Shown piece by piece: positions 17,677-25,838 of a DNA stretch of 64,000 bases. The stretch is from Shewanella sp. HN-41 (GTDB lineage: Bacteria > Pseudomonadota > Gammaproteobacteria > Enterobacterales > Shewanellaceae): the NCBI RefSeq assembly GCF_000217915.1, contig NZ_AFOZ01000040.1, positions 124,001 to 188,000 of the forward strand, read 5' to 3'. The notes under the pieces are model-generated. The model was not told the origin of the DNA. It saw only the letters and a list, made by a program, of their open reading frames with translations, and searched no databases. Position 1 is the first letter of the stretch. Each line of letters starts with the position of its first letter. A program made the position numbers and the translations under genes.

Positions 17677-18918
17677 ATGATGATGAACAGATCTTATTTA
17701 TCTTTACTTGTGCTATCGGTATTAAGCATTCCAGCCATTGCAGATACCAGCATTGATCAAATGTTTAGCCAAGGAACTGTGAAGGGTGAACTACGCCTAT
17801 TCGACTTTACCCGTGACTTTGACGCAACCACTAACACCAAACATGACTCCTCATTCGGCGGGCTGTTTTACTACAATACTGCAAAGGTAAATGGGATCAG
17901 TTTTGGTACTAGCTTCGCGTCGGCAAACCCGATTTGGATCAACGACTCTGATGATGTTTATGGTTTAGTCGCCCGTGATGCCAACGGTGACCATGACGAC
18001 GTTAACCGCTTACAAGAATATTTTGTCCAAGGTGATTGGTGGAATACTAAATTCAAATTCGGCGCACAGGAACTGCGCACTCCTATGATGAATCCCCATG
18101 ATATTCGTGCGATCCCACGGACTTATCGCGGGTTTTCAGCAGAAAACAAGAGTATCGATAACCTCACACTTTCAGCCTTGTACATCACGGATTCGATGGG
18201 CTGGTCGGATAGCAATTTCATCTCTGTTAAAGAGGCGGTACAAAACGAGTTAGCAAGAGGGGGGGTTATTGCTGATGTCGCAGATAACCCTGTTTATGCC
18301 CTAGGTGCAAAATATCAATTGCCCCTTGAAACAGTCAAAACTGAAATCAATCTTTGGCACTATCGTATGGAAGATGTTTTCAACCAAACCTATGCCAAGG
18401 TGAAATTATCCACCGATGTGGGTACGACTAACCTGTACCTAACACCTTCCTATTTAACCCAACAAGCAACGGGTGATGAAACTGGCGGCCCACTGGATAC
18501 CTATCAATATGGTTTCCATTTAGGTGCCAAACTTGCCGGTGCTGATATCACCTATATGTATGCCAAAACTGGCGATGACACACTTCTCACCCCATGGGGC
18601 GATGATAAAGTGGTCATTCAACAGGTATATCAATCGGCGCGGGGCGAGGAAGAAGTCAATGCATTAAGACTTGCCTATGACTTTGAGAAACTGGGCCTGA
18701 ACGGGTTAGAAGCCTATGCCTTTTATGGACAGTACGAAGTTCCAACTGGTACAGCAAAAGATTTTAACGAAACTGACTTTTCAATCACCTATAAGTTTTC
18801 CGGTGCATTATCAGGTCTAGGTCTTAGAGCGCGTTATGCCATGGTCGATGTTGATCAAGGTGAAGATATTGACGATATACGTTTATATGTCACTTATAAA
18901 TTTGTTTTAGGTAAATAG
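17677..18918 (+). CDS. Outer-membrane porin, OprD-like
   Basis: 413 residues with a Sec signal peptide (MNRSYLSLLVLSVLSIPAIA, cut before DTSID). The mature protein has alternating hydrophobic strands, a GTVKGELRLFDFTRDFD start, ELRTPMMNPHDIRAIPRTYRG near residue 130, and a C-terminal strand ending YVTYKFVLGK. This is the plan of OprD-type substrate-specific porins for small acids and aromatic compounds. Three ATG codons stand in a row (17677, 17680, 17683); AAGGA at 17671 fits the second or third best. It heads the plus-strand gene set opposite the GntR regulator. A terminator behind it separates it from the esterase gene, so the downstream genes may be made partly from read-through and partly from their own promoters. 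Confidence 0.88.
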   Translation: MMMNRSYLSLLVLSVLSIPAIADTSIDQMFSQGTVKGELRLFDFTRDFDATTNTKHDSSFGGLFYYNTAKVNGISFGTSFASANPIWINDSDDVYGLVARDANGDHDDVNRLQEYFVQGDWWNTKFKFGAQELRTPMMNPHDIRAIPRTYRGFSAENKSIDNLTLSALYITDSMGWSDSNFISVKEAVQNELARGGVIADVADNPVYALGAKYQLPLETVKTEINLWHYRMEDVFNQTYAKVKLSTDVGTTNLYLTPSYLTQQATGDETGGPLDTYQYGFHLGAKLAGADITYMYAKTGDDTLLTPWGDDKVVIQQVYQSARGEEEVNALRLAYDFEKLGLNGLEAYAFYGQYEVPTGTAKDFNETDFSITYKFSGALSGLGLRARYAMVDVDQGEDIDDIRLYVTYKFVLGK

Positions 18919-18954
18919 TCCCCAGTTTTAACTCCCCTGCACCAAACCTTATAC

Positions 18955-18989
18955 GGGTGTATCAGCCTTGTTCGATACACCCAATTTTT
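18955..18989 (+). terminator. Terminator after the porin gene
   Basis: GGGTGTATC (18955-18963) pairs with GATACACCC (18974-18982), followed by AA and five T residues (18985-18989). Its presence argues against an esterase start upstream of 19059. Confidence 0.85.
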
Positions 18990-19058
18990 GTACCGCAAAA
19001 TCGCTTATACCCAATTAAAAATTGCGGTAAACACTTTGACTTAAGGATTGAGATTATA

Positions 19059-20795
19059 ATGGAAACAAAGAATTTCTTACTTATTCCAGCCGTTGCTATG
19101 TCATGTTTTTTATTTAGCGGATGTGGAAATAACGATAACGCCGAAACCACATTACCACAATTAGCCCCGGCAACACCCGCCACTTTGAACCTATGCAGCG
19201 AAATAGCTGCACAATATAGTTTCAAAAATACTGTCATAACGAACTCACAAATCATTGCGGCAGGAAATGTTGAATATAACGCCACAGAAAATTACCGAGC
19301 ACCTGAGCATTGTTTAGTAACAGGCTATATGAATGAAAGAATGGGAACTGGCATTGCGGGAGAGACTCGCTATGCCATCGGCTTTGAAATGCGTTTGCCC
19401 ACCCACTGGAATGGGCGATTCTATTATCAAGCCAACGGTGGCCTCGATGGTTCGGTAGCTAAGGCTGTAGGCCGATTAGTATTTTCCGCTGGTCCAGATT
19501 CTGCCGCCCTCAATGAAGGGTTCGCTGTGATAAGTTCTGATATGGGACATCCAGCGCCAACCCCTCTCTTTGGTTTAGATCCTCAAGCAAGGCTTGACTA
19601 TGGTTACAATGCGGTGGCCGAGTTAACGCCTATGGCGAAAAGTCTAATAGAAAAAGCATATGGTAAACAACCTGATAGATCATATTTTGCCGGTTGTTCT
19701 AACGGTGGTAGACACACTATGGTCGCCGCGAGTCGTTTTGCCGATATGTACGATGGCTTTCTGGTAGGCAACCCAGGATTTAACTTACCCAAAGCTGCAG
19801 TCGCACAGATGTATGGTGTTCAAGAATATTCAAAGCTGGTTGAATTTGATGGCGCAGACATCTTAGCCACACTACAAACCGCCATTACCCCTGAAGAATT
19901 TTCCCTCGTCTCCCAAAAAGTCCTCGAGCAGTGTGACGCCCTTGACGGCGTGAGCGATGGCATGATTGCCGATACCTATTCCTGTCAAAAGACCTTTGAT
20001 CTTGAACGTGATGTCCCTACCTGCGCCAACGGCAGAGACAATACCTGCCTGACTGCAGAACAGAAACAGGTCTTAGGCAATGTCATGGCGGGGCCCCATA
20101 ACAGTAAAACTGGTGAAGCCATTTATACTGACTTTCCATACGATGCGGGTATGGGTGGGTCAAATTGGTCTGAATGGGAATATTTTATGGCGCTAAATCG
20201 AGATCCCGGCGCAGTAGGTTTTATTTTTAGTTCACCACCAACCCCTTTTAATGGTGCAACAGAGCAATCCAGTTTGGAATTTATACAATCATTTAGCATG
20301 GATGAGGATGTTCAGAGAATCTATGCCACGGATTCAATTTACTCCGAATCGGGTATTGATTTTATGACCCCTCCCCATCCAACGGATCTTTCTGCCCTAA
20401 AAAATCGGGGCGCTAAGATGATGGTGTTTCACGGAACGTCCGATCCCGTATTTTCAGTGAACGATACGGTGAACTGGTATGACGAATTAGGCAATGCCAA
20501 TGCCGGGCATGCAGAAAACTTCGCCCGCTTATTCTTAGTACCAGGTATGAATCATTGCGGGAAGGGCCCAACCACAGATAAATTTAACATGGTCCGCGCA
20601 TTAGTTGACTGGGTTGAAAAAGGAGTGGAGCCTAAAAATATCACCGCCGCCGTACGACCTGAAAATACAGAATTACCCAGTGATTGGTCAAAAAGCAGAA
20701 CTCGGGTCCTATGCCCATACCCCCAATTCGCAAAATATAATGGCATAGGTAATATTGAAGATGCCGCCAATTTTACCTGTGTAACACCTGAGTAA
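19059..20795 (+). CDS. Tannase/feruloyl esterase family lipoprotein
   Basis: 578 residues from ATG 19059; a longer frame from 18957 would overlap the porin terminator and delay the signal peptide. The lipoprotein signal ends FLFSGC, with lipidated Cys22. The tannase-fold alpha/beta hydrolase follows: the nucleophile motif is GCSNGGR (212-218, Ser214), next to the Cys that pairs with the Cys of NHCGKGP near the catalytic His in this family. The acid is in FHGTSDPVFS. NGRFYYQANGGLDGS is the oxyanion-side block. These enzymes cut ester bonds of hydroxycinnamates or gallate (for example ferulate, caffeate or chlorogenate esters). As a lipoprotein it would act at the outer membrane. It sits between a porin and a respiratory reductase, which suggests that the released acid is used in the periplasm. 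Exact substrate unknown. Confidence 0.88.
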   Translation: METKNFLLIPAVAMSCFLFSGCGNNDNAETTLPQLAPATPATLNLCSEIAAQYSFKNTVITNSQIIAAGNVEYNATENYRAPEHCLVTGYMNERMGTGIAGETRYAIGFEMRLPTHWNGRFYYQANGGLDGSVAKAVGRLVFSAGPDSAALNEGFAVISSDMGHPAPTPLFGLDPQARLDYGYNAVAELTPMAKSLIEKAYGKQPDRSYFAGCSNGGRHTMVAASRFADMYDGFLVGNPGFNLPKAAVAQMYGVQEYSKLVEFDGADILATLQTAITPEEFSLVSQKVLEQCDALDGVSDGMIADTYSCQKTFDLERDVPTCANGRDNTCLTAEQKQVLGNVMAGPHNSKTGEAIYTDFPYDAGMGGSNWSEWEYFMALNRDPGAVGFIFSSPPTPFNGATEQSSLEFIQSFSMDEDVQRIYATDSIYSESGIDFMTPPHPTDLSALKNRGAKMMVFHGTSDPVFSVNDTVNWYDELGNANAGHAENFARLFLVPGMNHCGKGPTTDKFNMVRALVDWVEKGVEPKNITAAVRPENTELPSDWSKSRTRVLCPYPQFAKYNGIGNIEDAANFTCVTPE

Positions 20796-21232
20796 TACCT
20801 AAGATATGAAGCCCCAATGCCACCTCAATATTGTTGAGGTGGCATACCTCAAATAGTGTTTATTAATAAATGAACCGCTGTTTGTTAGAAAGTTAAACAT
20901 GATTAAAATCAAACTCTAATGTTTCCAGTTTATCCAAACTTATCTCATTCAATAAATTCCTATATTAGATTGTTTTTAAAAAGAATAGTCACATTCATCG
21001 CTCAAAACTCCAGCATTTTGTGAAGCACTGCAAAGATGTTATTAATAACCCTTTTGGTTTATTGTCATATGTCATACATTTAAAGGTATGTTGTTAATGG
21101 GGTGAAATTTAATCACTTTCGCACAACTGCATTTTACGTTTTTCAAACAAGCAAACATATGTGGTTATACATAGATCCAGTGTCGTTGTTATAGGGGAAT
21201 CTCTTTAGCAATGAGGGCCAAAGGAGCATTAC
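20796..21232 (+). other. 437-base gene-free region upstream of the reductase, with hairpin and motif copy 2
   Basis: A perfect hairpin ATGCCACCTCAA (20817-20828) / TTGAGGTGGCAT (20834-20845) lies just after the esterase stop; it lacks a T run, so it is a weak terminator at best. The AT-rich remainder carries the shared 14-bp motif and an AAAGGAG ribosome site before 21233. A separate promoter for the reductase genes is likely. Confidence 0.55.
21068..21081. promoter_or_regulatory. Candidate operator shared with the porin promoter (copy 2)
   Basis: TATGTCATACATTT matches the porin copy at 17592 in 13 of 14 positions and lies 152 bases before the reductase start. It could be the site of the divergent FCD regulator; the match may also be chance in AT-rich DNA. 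Confidence 0.4.
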
Positions 21233-22900
21233 ATGAGTAAAGAATCGAAAGAAATTGATCAATACACTGCTAGCGTCCTGCAAAATGGTATATCTCGAAG
21301 AAGTTTTCTGACGCGAGCCGCGATAGGTAGCAGTGGCTTAGCCTTCGCGAGTCTTGGTATGGGGTCTGCTAGTGCCGCACCAATTCAAGTTGGCACTGAA
21401 TATGGTGAGATTGGTGGGGCAACCTTAAGTTTTCTGCCTAAGCCAAAACCTATTGCTGATAAAGATATTGCTACCACCCAAACCTTTGATGTGGTTGTCG
21501 TCGGTGCAGGTGCTTCGGGCGTGCCTGCGGCTCTCTCTGCCAGAGAAAGTGGTGCGAGCGTTGCTTGTTTGCAAAAACAAGCCATCCCCGTATCCCAAGG
21601 AAACACTGGCTCAGGGATTGATCTAAAAAACAGTGATAAATCGGCGGTCGAAGCCTTAGTGAGTCGTTTGATGGCGGACAACGCCCACCGCTCACATCCA
21701 GGTTTACTAAGACAATGGGCCTACAACTCGGGTGATGCTGTGTCTTGGGTTATTGACCGCGTTAAGCAAGGTGGCGGTCAAATTATCGATCAAGGAACCA
21801 AAGTACAGCACGGTATTCGTGGTATTGCAGATGAAGGTGACCGTTTAAATTTTGTCACATCATTCTGTGGCCCTAAACCCTACACCACTGGCGATGCTAT
21901 TCGCGCATTAGCTAAAACGGCCGAAAAAGCCGGGGTGAAATTCTTCTTTAATACGCCAGCGCAGCAGCTAATCCAAGATGAATCAGGCAAGGTCATCGGG
22001 GTCATTGCCCAGACTCGTGACGGTAAGTATCACAAATATCTGGCTAAAAAAGGGGTCATTCTGTCTTCCGGTGACTATCAAAATAACAAAGCCATGTGTG
22101 ACTTCTTCATCCCCGAACTGAAAAACTTTGAACGTAAGCAAATGGACCGTACCGGTGACGGTTTTGCTATGGCCTATTGGGCGGGTGGCGTAATCGAACC
22201 CGTTGGCCACACAAAAATGCTCCACGACTTCGATGCAGGTCCAGCCTCAATGTGCGACATGCCATTCTTAGCAGTAAACCGTAAAGGTGAGCGCTTCGTC
22301 AATGAGAAGGTTGAGATGTCTCTGATGAATAACTACTTGAAAGATGAGCAGAATGCTGGTCATTATTCCCAAGTATTTGACTCAGACTATATGACGCAAG
22401 CGAAGGATTGGCCTGGCCACCTCTATTCCCCCGAGGAGCTAAAAGCCTACATGCCTGAGGTACCTGGTGAGAAAAAAGGCGTATATCCCTCTTTGATCAA
22501 TACCTATTCAGCTAACACGCTAGAAGAATTGGCAGTGAAACTGGAATGCGATCCAAAAACCTTTGTTGCTAACGTTAACCGTTACAACGAATTGTGCAAG
22601 AAAGGTAAGGATGAGGACTTCGGAAAACCTGCGAGCAAGATGGTGCCAGTACTCAAGCCCCCCTTCTACGGAATTCACCGTCGTATGAGAATCTCGACTT
22701 TATGCTCAGGTATTCTCGTTAACGAAAACCATCAAGTACTTGATGCCGATGGTAAAGAAATTCCTGGTTTATTCATTGTCGGCAACCTTGGAGCCGGTTT
22801 CTATGGTGGCGTTGACTATCCATTGACCGTATTCGGCTTGTCCCTAGGCCGTTGTTACACCTTCGGTTACTTAGCCGGCAAATACGTCGCCAAACTATAG
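21233..22900 (+). CDS. Tat-exported FAD-dependent reductase, flavocytochrome c/fumarate-reductase family
   Basis: 555 residues. The twin-arginine signal SRRSFLTRAAIGSSG (21-35) and an Ala-rich cleavage region (SASAAP) show folded, FAD-loaded export to the periplasm. The FAD fold starts at VVVVGAGASGVPAALSA (86-102), and the family's GILVNENHQVL, EIPGLFIVGN and C-terminal FGLSLGRCYTFGYLAG blocks close the dinucleotide domain. Fumarate reductases of this family carry HGANRLGGN, whose Arg holds a substrate carboxylate; here it reads YGGVDYPLTVFG, so the substrate is probably not fumarate. The TTRD after RFVNE is also changed (RFVNEKVEM). There is no haem domain in the chain; the tetrahaem cytochrome gene that follows should donate electrons. 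By context I propose reduction of a cinnamate-type double bond in anaerobic respiration. Confidence 0.9.
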   Translation: MSKESKEIDQYTASVLQNGISRRSFLTRAAIGSSGLAFASLGMGSASAAPIQVGTEYGEIGGATLSFLPKPKPIADKDIATTQTFDVVVVGAGASGVPAALSARESGASVACLQKQAIPVSQGNTGSGIDLKNSDKSAVEALVSRLMADNAHRSHPGLLRQWAYNSGDAVSWVIDRVKQGGGQIIDQGTKVQHGIRGIADEGDRLNFVTSFCGPKPYTTGDAIRALAKTAEKAGVKFFFNTPAQQLIQDESGKVIGVIAQTRDGKYHKYLAKKGVILSSGDYQNNKAMCDFFIPELKNFERKQMDRTGDGFAMAYWAGGVIEPVGHTKMLHDFDAGPASMCDMPFLAVNRKGERFVNEKVEMSLMNNYLKDEQNAGHYSQVFDSDYMTQAKDWPGHLYSPEELKAYMPEVPGEKKGVYPSLINTYSANTLEELAVKLECDPKTFVANVNRYNELCKKGKDEDFGKPASKMVPVLKPPFYGIHRRMRISTLCSGILVNENHQVLDADGKEIPGLFIVGNLGAGFYGGVDYPLTVFGLSLGRCYTFGYLAGKYVAKL

Positions 22901-22969
22901 CGCGCAAAGTCATCAAAAATGGAGGCTTCATATTTGGGCATCCAGTTAAATGAACAATGGAATAACACA

Positions 22970-23314
22970 ATGAAGAACTTAACAATTATGCTTTCTCTTG
23001 TCTTGAGTATTTTCGCTGGCAGCGCGTTAGCAAAAGACAGTGTTCTACTCGACCAAACCCACGCAGCAAAAGGGGTAAAATGCGCCAGTTGCCATGGCTC
23101 TGAAGAACGTCAAGCTGTGCCCATGCTTAAATGTGTGCAATGCCACAACACAGAAAAGCTCGCGGCAAAAACAGCAGACGTGAAACCAACGAATCCCCAT
23201 AACAACCGTCACTTCGCTACCGAGACGGATTGCGCTAAATGCCACCACGTGCATAAGAAATCTGAAAACTTATGTGTAAGCTGTCATCCACGATTTGAAC
23301 TAGTGACACCATAA
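22970..23314 (+). CDS. Periplasmic tetrahaem cytochrome c (flavocytochrome partner)
   Basis: 114 residues from ATG 22970. A Sec signal peptide ends FAGSALA, cut before KDS. Four CxxCH haem sites are at 38-42 (CASCH), 55-59 (CVQCH), 88-92 (CAKCH) and 102-106 (CVSCH), with further His (H31, H77, H81, H93, H95) as likely axial ligands. The spacing matches the small tetrahaem domain that is fused to the flavin domain in FccA-type fumarate reductase; here it is a separate chain encoded 69 bases behind the flavoprotein. It should take electrons from the membrane CymA-type quinol dehydrogenase pool and pass them to the FAD enzyme. A longer frame from 22919 lacks a signal-like start. The gene ends in a strong terminator. 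Confidence 0.92.
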   Translation: MKNLTIMLSLVLSIFAGSALAKDSVLLDQTHAAKGVKCASCHGSEERQAVPMLKCVQCHNTEKLAAKTADVKPTNPHNNRHFATETDCAKCHHVHKKSENLCVSCHPRFELVTP

Positions 23315-23379
23315 ATCGCTGCATCACAGGTAACACGCTAAATAGCTGCTCCTATAATTTGGAACGGCTATTAAGAGCA

Positions 23380-23405
23380 AAAAAACCACCGCAAGGTGGT
23401 TTTTT
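23380..23405 (+). terminator. Terminator after the tetrahaem cytochrome gene
   Basis: AAAAAACCACC (23380-23390) pairs with GGTGGTTTTTT (23395-23405) around GCAA. It works in both directions, ending the cytochrome transcript and possibly the convergent diguanylate cyclase transcript. Confidence 0.9.
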
Positions 23406-23535
23406 ATTTTGAATAAATAACATGTTAATCAGATCTAATTTCTAATTTAATCAATTGAATAGCAAGGCAATATAACAGATGTCACGAGTTTTACATGCGC
23501 ACCTTGTCACTCGCTTAACCAGGCCGCCTGAAACA

Positions 23536-24513
23536 TTATTTGAGCGACTGATAGAAACAATATCCATGCTTTCCTTGGTGTTTCACGCGGTACATGGCGG
23601 CATCGGCGCGATCGCAACTTTCGGCAAAACTATCACCATCGCCAAAAATATCGATTCCGATGCTCAAGCCTATCTCCACTTCACAGCCTTCTAGTAGAAA
23701 TTTTTGTCGATACACATCGAGCAGGGACTGGGCGAGTATAGCTAAAGATCCACTATCGGAAGATGGCAGTAAGATCACAAATTCATCACCACCTAACCTT
23801 GCAATCTGCGCTAATTCACCCGCGTGGCACACCAGAGTATGCGCCACATGCATCAGCAAACTGTCGCCAAACTTATGTCCATGGCGGTCATTAAGTGCTT
23901 TAAAACCATCTAGATCGATAAAAAATAATGCCCCGTGGATACCCGAACGCAAGGAGTCATCGAAAGCCTTGGCGATGGCTTGGCGATTCATCAATTTTGT
24001 TAAAGGATCGCTATGGGCTAAGCGTGCTAAATCCATTTCATAGCGTTTTTCTTGGGTGATATCGATATGGCTGCCCATGATCCGCAGCGGCGTGCCGTCG
24101 GCAAGACGCTCAACGATACGCCCCCGGTCGGACACCCAAGTGATGCTGCCATCTTTGTGCAGCATTCGGTGCACTACCTGATAGTAATCGGCCTTACCAC
24201 TGACATGATCTTCAAAGGCTTTGATTACCCATGCTTTATCTTCTGGGTGTAATTTACTTTTCCAGCTATCGATATGGGCTGCAAGTTCTTCACGACTGAA
24301 ACCTAATAATTCGCCCCAGCGCATATTAAATATGGTTAAATTTCCACTGGGAATATGCTGCTCCCAAAGGCACAGGCCATTACCATCGAGGGCGGCAAAA
24401 AGTTTTTCTTCGGCACGACGATTCAACGCCGTTAAATTCGCGTTTTCCCGTTTTAGTTGAGCGATTTCAGCCTGAAGCTGTTTAATCTGTTCCGCTGCGG
24501 TATCCGAAGCCAC
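23536..24513 (-). CDS. PAS-GGDEF diguanylate cyclase
   Basis: 325 residues, cytoplasmic. A short coiled coil (residues 7-38, IKQLQAEIAQLKREN) leads to a PAS domain of the PAS_3 type (about 42-157, with HPEDKAWVIKAF and DGSITWVSDRGRIV), then a GGDEF domain (about 160-322). The active-site loop is intact, LGGDEF with GGDEF at 241-245, and FFIDLDGFKALND carries the metal-binding Asp. The RxxD inhibitory site is not present before the loop (GELAQIARL). It should make c-di-GMP from two GTP in response to a PAS-bound signal. The start is GTG at 24513, with AAGGA about eleven bases upstream. No partner gene is adjacent. Confidence 0.93.
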   Translation of the reverse strand: MASDTAAEQIKQLQAEIAQLKRENANLTALNRRAEEKLFAALDGNGLCLWEQHIPSGNLTIFNMRWGELLGFSREELAAHIDSWKSKLHPEDKAWVIKAFEDHVSGKADYYQVVHRMLHKDGSITWVSDRGRIVERLADGTPLRIMGSHIDITQEKRYEMDLARLAHSDPLTKLMNRQAIAKAFDDSLRSGIHGALFFIDLDGFKALNDRHGHKFGDSLLMHVAHTLVCHAGELAQIARLGGDEFVILLPSSDSGSLAILAQSLLDVYRQKFLLEGCEVEIGLSIGIDIFGDGDSFAESCDRADAAMYRVKHQGKHGYCFYQSLK

Positions 24514-24623
24514 GAAAAATATTTTTCCTTAAGGCTGGCTGATTTACCCAGTCTAAATCAGCCAATGACGAAGTAACATCCTCGCCTGTGCAAGATGAGC
24601 CAAACTCATACTCACACCATTGA

Positions 24624-24959
24624 TTAGTCTCGGGTCAGCACTTCTAATAGCTCAATTTCGAAGGTCAGATCCGAATTGGGTTTAATATGTGCGCCCACTT
24701 GACGCTCACCATAGGCTAAATGAGCAGGGACTAATAACCTGCGTTTACCGCCCACTCTCATGCCCATAATGCCTTGATCCCAGCCTTTAATCACTCGGCC
24801 AGTACCAATCACACATTGAAATGGCTGACCACGATCATAGGAGGAATCAAATTGGGTACCATCCTGCAAAGAGCCGCGGTATTGGGTGGTGATCAACGCG
24901 CCCTTTACGGCTTCTTTCCCTTCGCCGACAACCAGATCTATTACTTCTAATTCAGTCAT
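24624..24959 (-). CDS. FKBP-type peptidyl-prolyl cis-trans isomerase
   Basis: 111 residues, a single cytoplasmic FKBP domain without signal peptide. Typical blocks are VKGALITTQYRGSLQDGTQFDSSYDRG in parts, then FQCVIGTGRVIKGWDQGIMGM and RRLLVPAHLAYGER, which line the active-site pocket (Tyr, Phe, Val-Ile, Trp, Tyr). The C-terminus ends in the final beta strand, DLTFEIELLEVLTRD. It catalyses proline isomerisation during folding; the client proteins are not apparent. Single gene, with the diguanylate cyclase next downstream on the same strand and trxC divergent. Confidence 0.95.
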   Translation of the reverse strand: MTELEVIDLVVGEGKEAVKGALITTQYRGSLQDGTQFDSSYDRGQPFQCVIGTGRVIKGWDQGIMGMRVGGKRRLLVPAHLAYGERQVGAHIKPNSDLTFEIELLEVLTRD

Positions 24960-25151
24960 TTAATTAATCTCTTACCCTTCACTTAATACAAGTGACTCAT
25001 CAAAGTGCCTATTCTAACATCGGTAGGTCTGCTTGTCGGCGTGCGTAGGGGATTTTGTGGCTTAGGACTATATCACTTGGTCCTATCCTCCTTTAAATTC
25101 CACCTATTCATCCCCATATTGAGATTATCCCTCAAGCTTAGGAGCTAGATT

Positions 25152-25574
25152 ATGATTATCGCTTGCCCCCACTGTGACACCTTAAACCGCGTGCCCAACG
25201 AGCGGTTAACTGAGCAGCCGACCTGTGGTAAATGTAAACGCAGTGTGTTTGCCGCTGCGCCTATCGAGCTTACAAGCGCCAATTTCAGCAATCACGCCCA
25301 TAAGTCAGAGTTGCCTCTAGTCGTCGATTTTTGGGCAAGCTGGTGCGGCCCCTGTAAAAGTTTTGCGCCTGTTTTTACTGAGGCGGCAAAAGTATGGGAA
25401 CCCAAATTCCGCTTCGGCAAGATTAATACCGAGGAACAACAAGCGCTGGCGGCCCAATTTAATATCCGCTCCATTCCGACTTTAATGATTTTCAAGCAAG
25501 GGCAACTCCTCGCACAGCAAGCCGGAGCCTTACCCAGATCGGCGTTCGATCAATGGCTAAAGAGCTATAGCTAA
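25152..25574 (+). CDS. trxC: Thioredoxin 2
   Basis: 140 residues. Unlike TrxA, it has an N-terminal zinc finger with Cys5-x2-Cys8 (CPHC) and Cys25-x2-Cys28 (CGKC), the mark of TrxC. The thioredoxin fold follows with the redox site WCGPC at 64-68 and the cis-Pro in IRSIPTLMIF. It reduces protein disulphides in the cytoplasm, with oxidative-stress roles in E. coli. AGGAG lies about seven bases before the ATG. The 3' end abuts a decayed transporter remnant on the other strand. Confidence 0.96.
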   Translation: MIIACPHCDTLNRVPNERLTEQPTCGKCKRSVFAAAPIELTSANFSNHAHKSELPLVVDFWASWCGPCKSFAPVFTEAAKVWEPKFRFGKINTEEQQALAAQFNIRSIPTLMIFKQGQLLAQQAGALPRSAFDQWLKSYS

Positions 25575-25790
25575 TTTGTGCTTCACCCATAAAAATACCC
25601 AGCGCTAAGGGCAACATCATCGCCGTGGTCGCGGTATTGCTGATCCACATGGACAGCAGCCGTGACCCCAAACAACATCAAGCAGGCAATACTGAGTCAA
25701 CCTTTAGAGATCAGCAACAATTTGGGGGCGATCAAGGTATTAATCTTTTGATGATGCAAGGCTGCGGCGAGCATAAAACCTCGCCTCCTG
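25575..25790 (-). pseudogene. Remnant of an SLC13/DASS-family anion transporter
   Basis: No intact ORF, but on the minus strand two fragments are clear. One frame reads GFMLAAALHHQKINTLIAPK, then a stop, then LSIACLMLFGVTAA; another frame carries on with LLSMWISNTATTAMMLPLAL and GIFMG before running into trxC. SMWISNTATTAMMLP is the signature of sodium:dicarboxylate/sulphate symporters (SLC13, DASS). Only about 70 of some 450-600 residues are left, with a stop and a frameshift. The rest has been deleted on both sides. It is a dead gene, not functional. Confidence 0.7.
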
Positions 25791-25838
25791 TTTATTTTTA
25801 TCTGTTTGGGTGCCGCTGGTGAACAATATGATATTAGC

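Noticed and set aside
20817..20845. Hairpin after the esterase gene as a terminator
   Set aside because: The stem is perfect, but no T run follows, so I list it only as part of the gap description.
25625..25822. 65-residue plus-strand frame behind trxC
   Set aside because: It is antisense to the SLC13 remnant, whose conserved motif is on the other strand.
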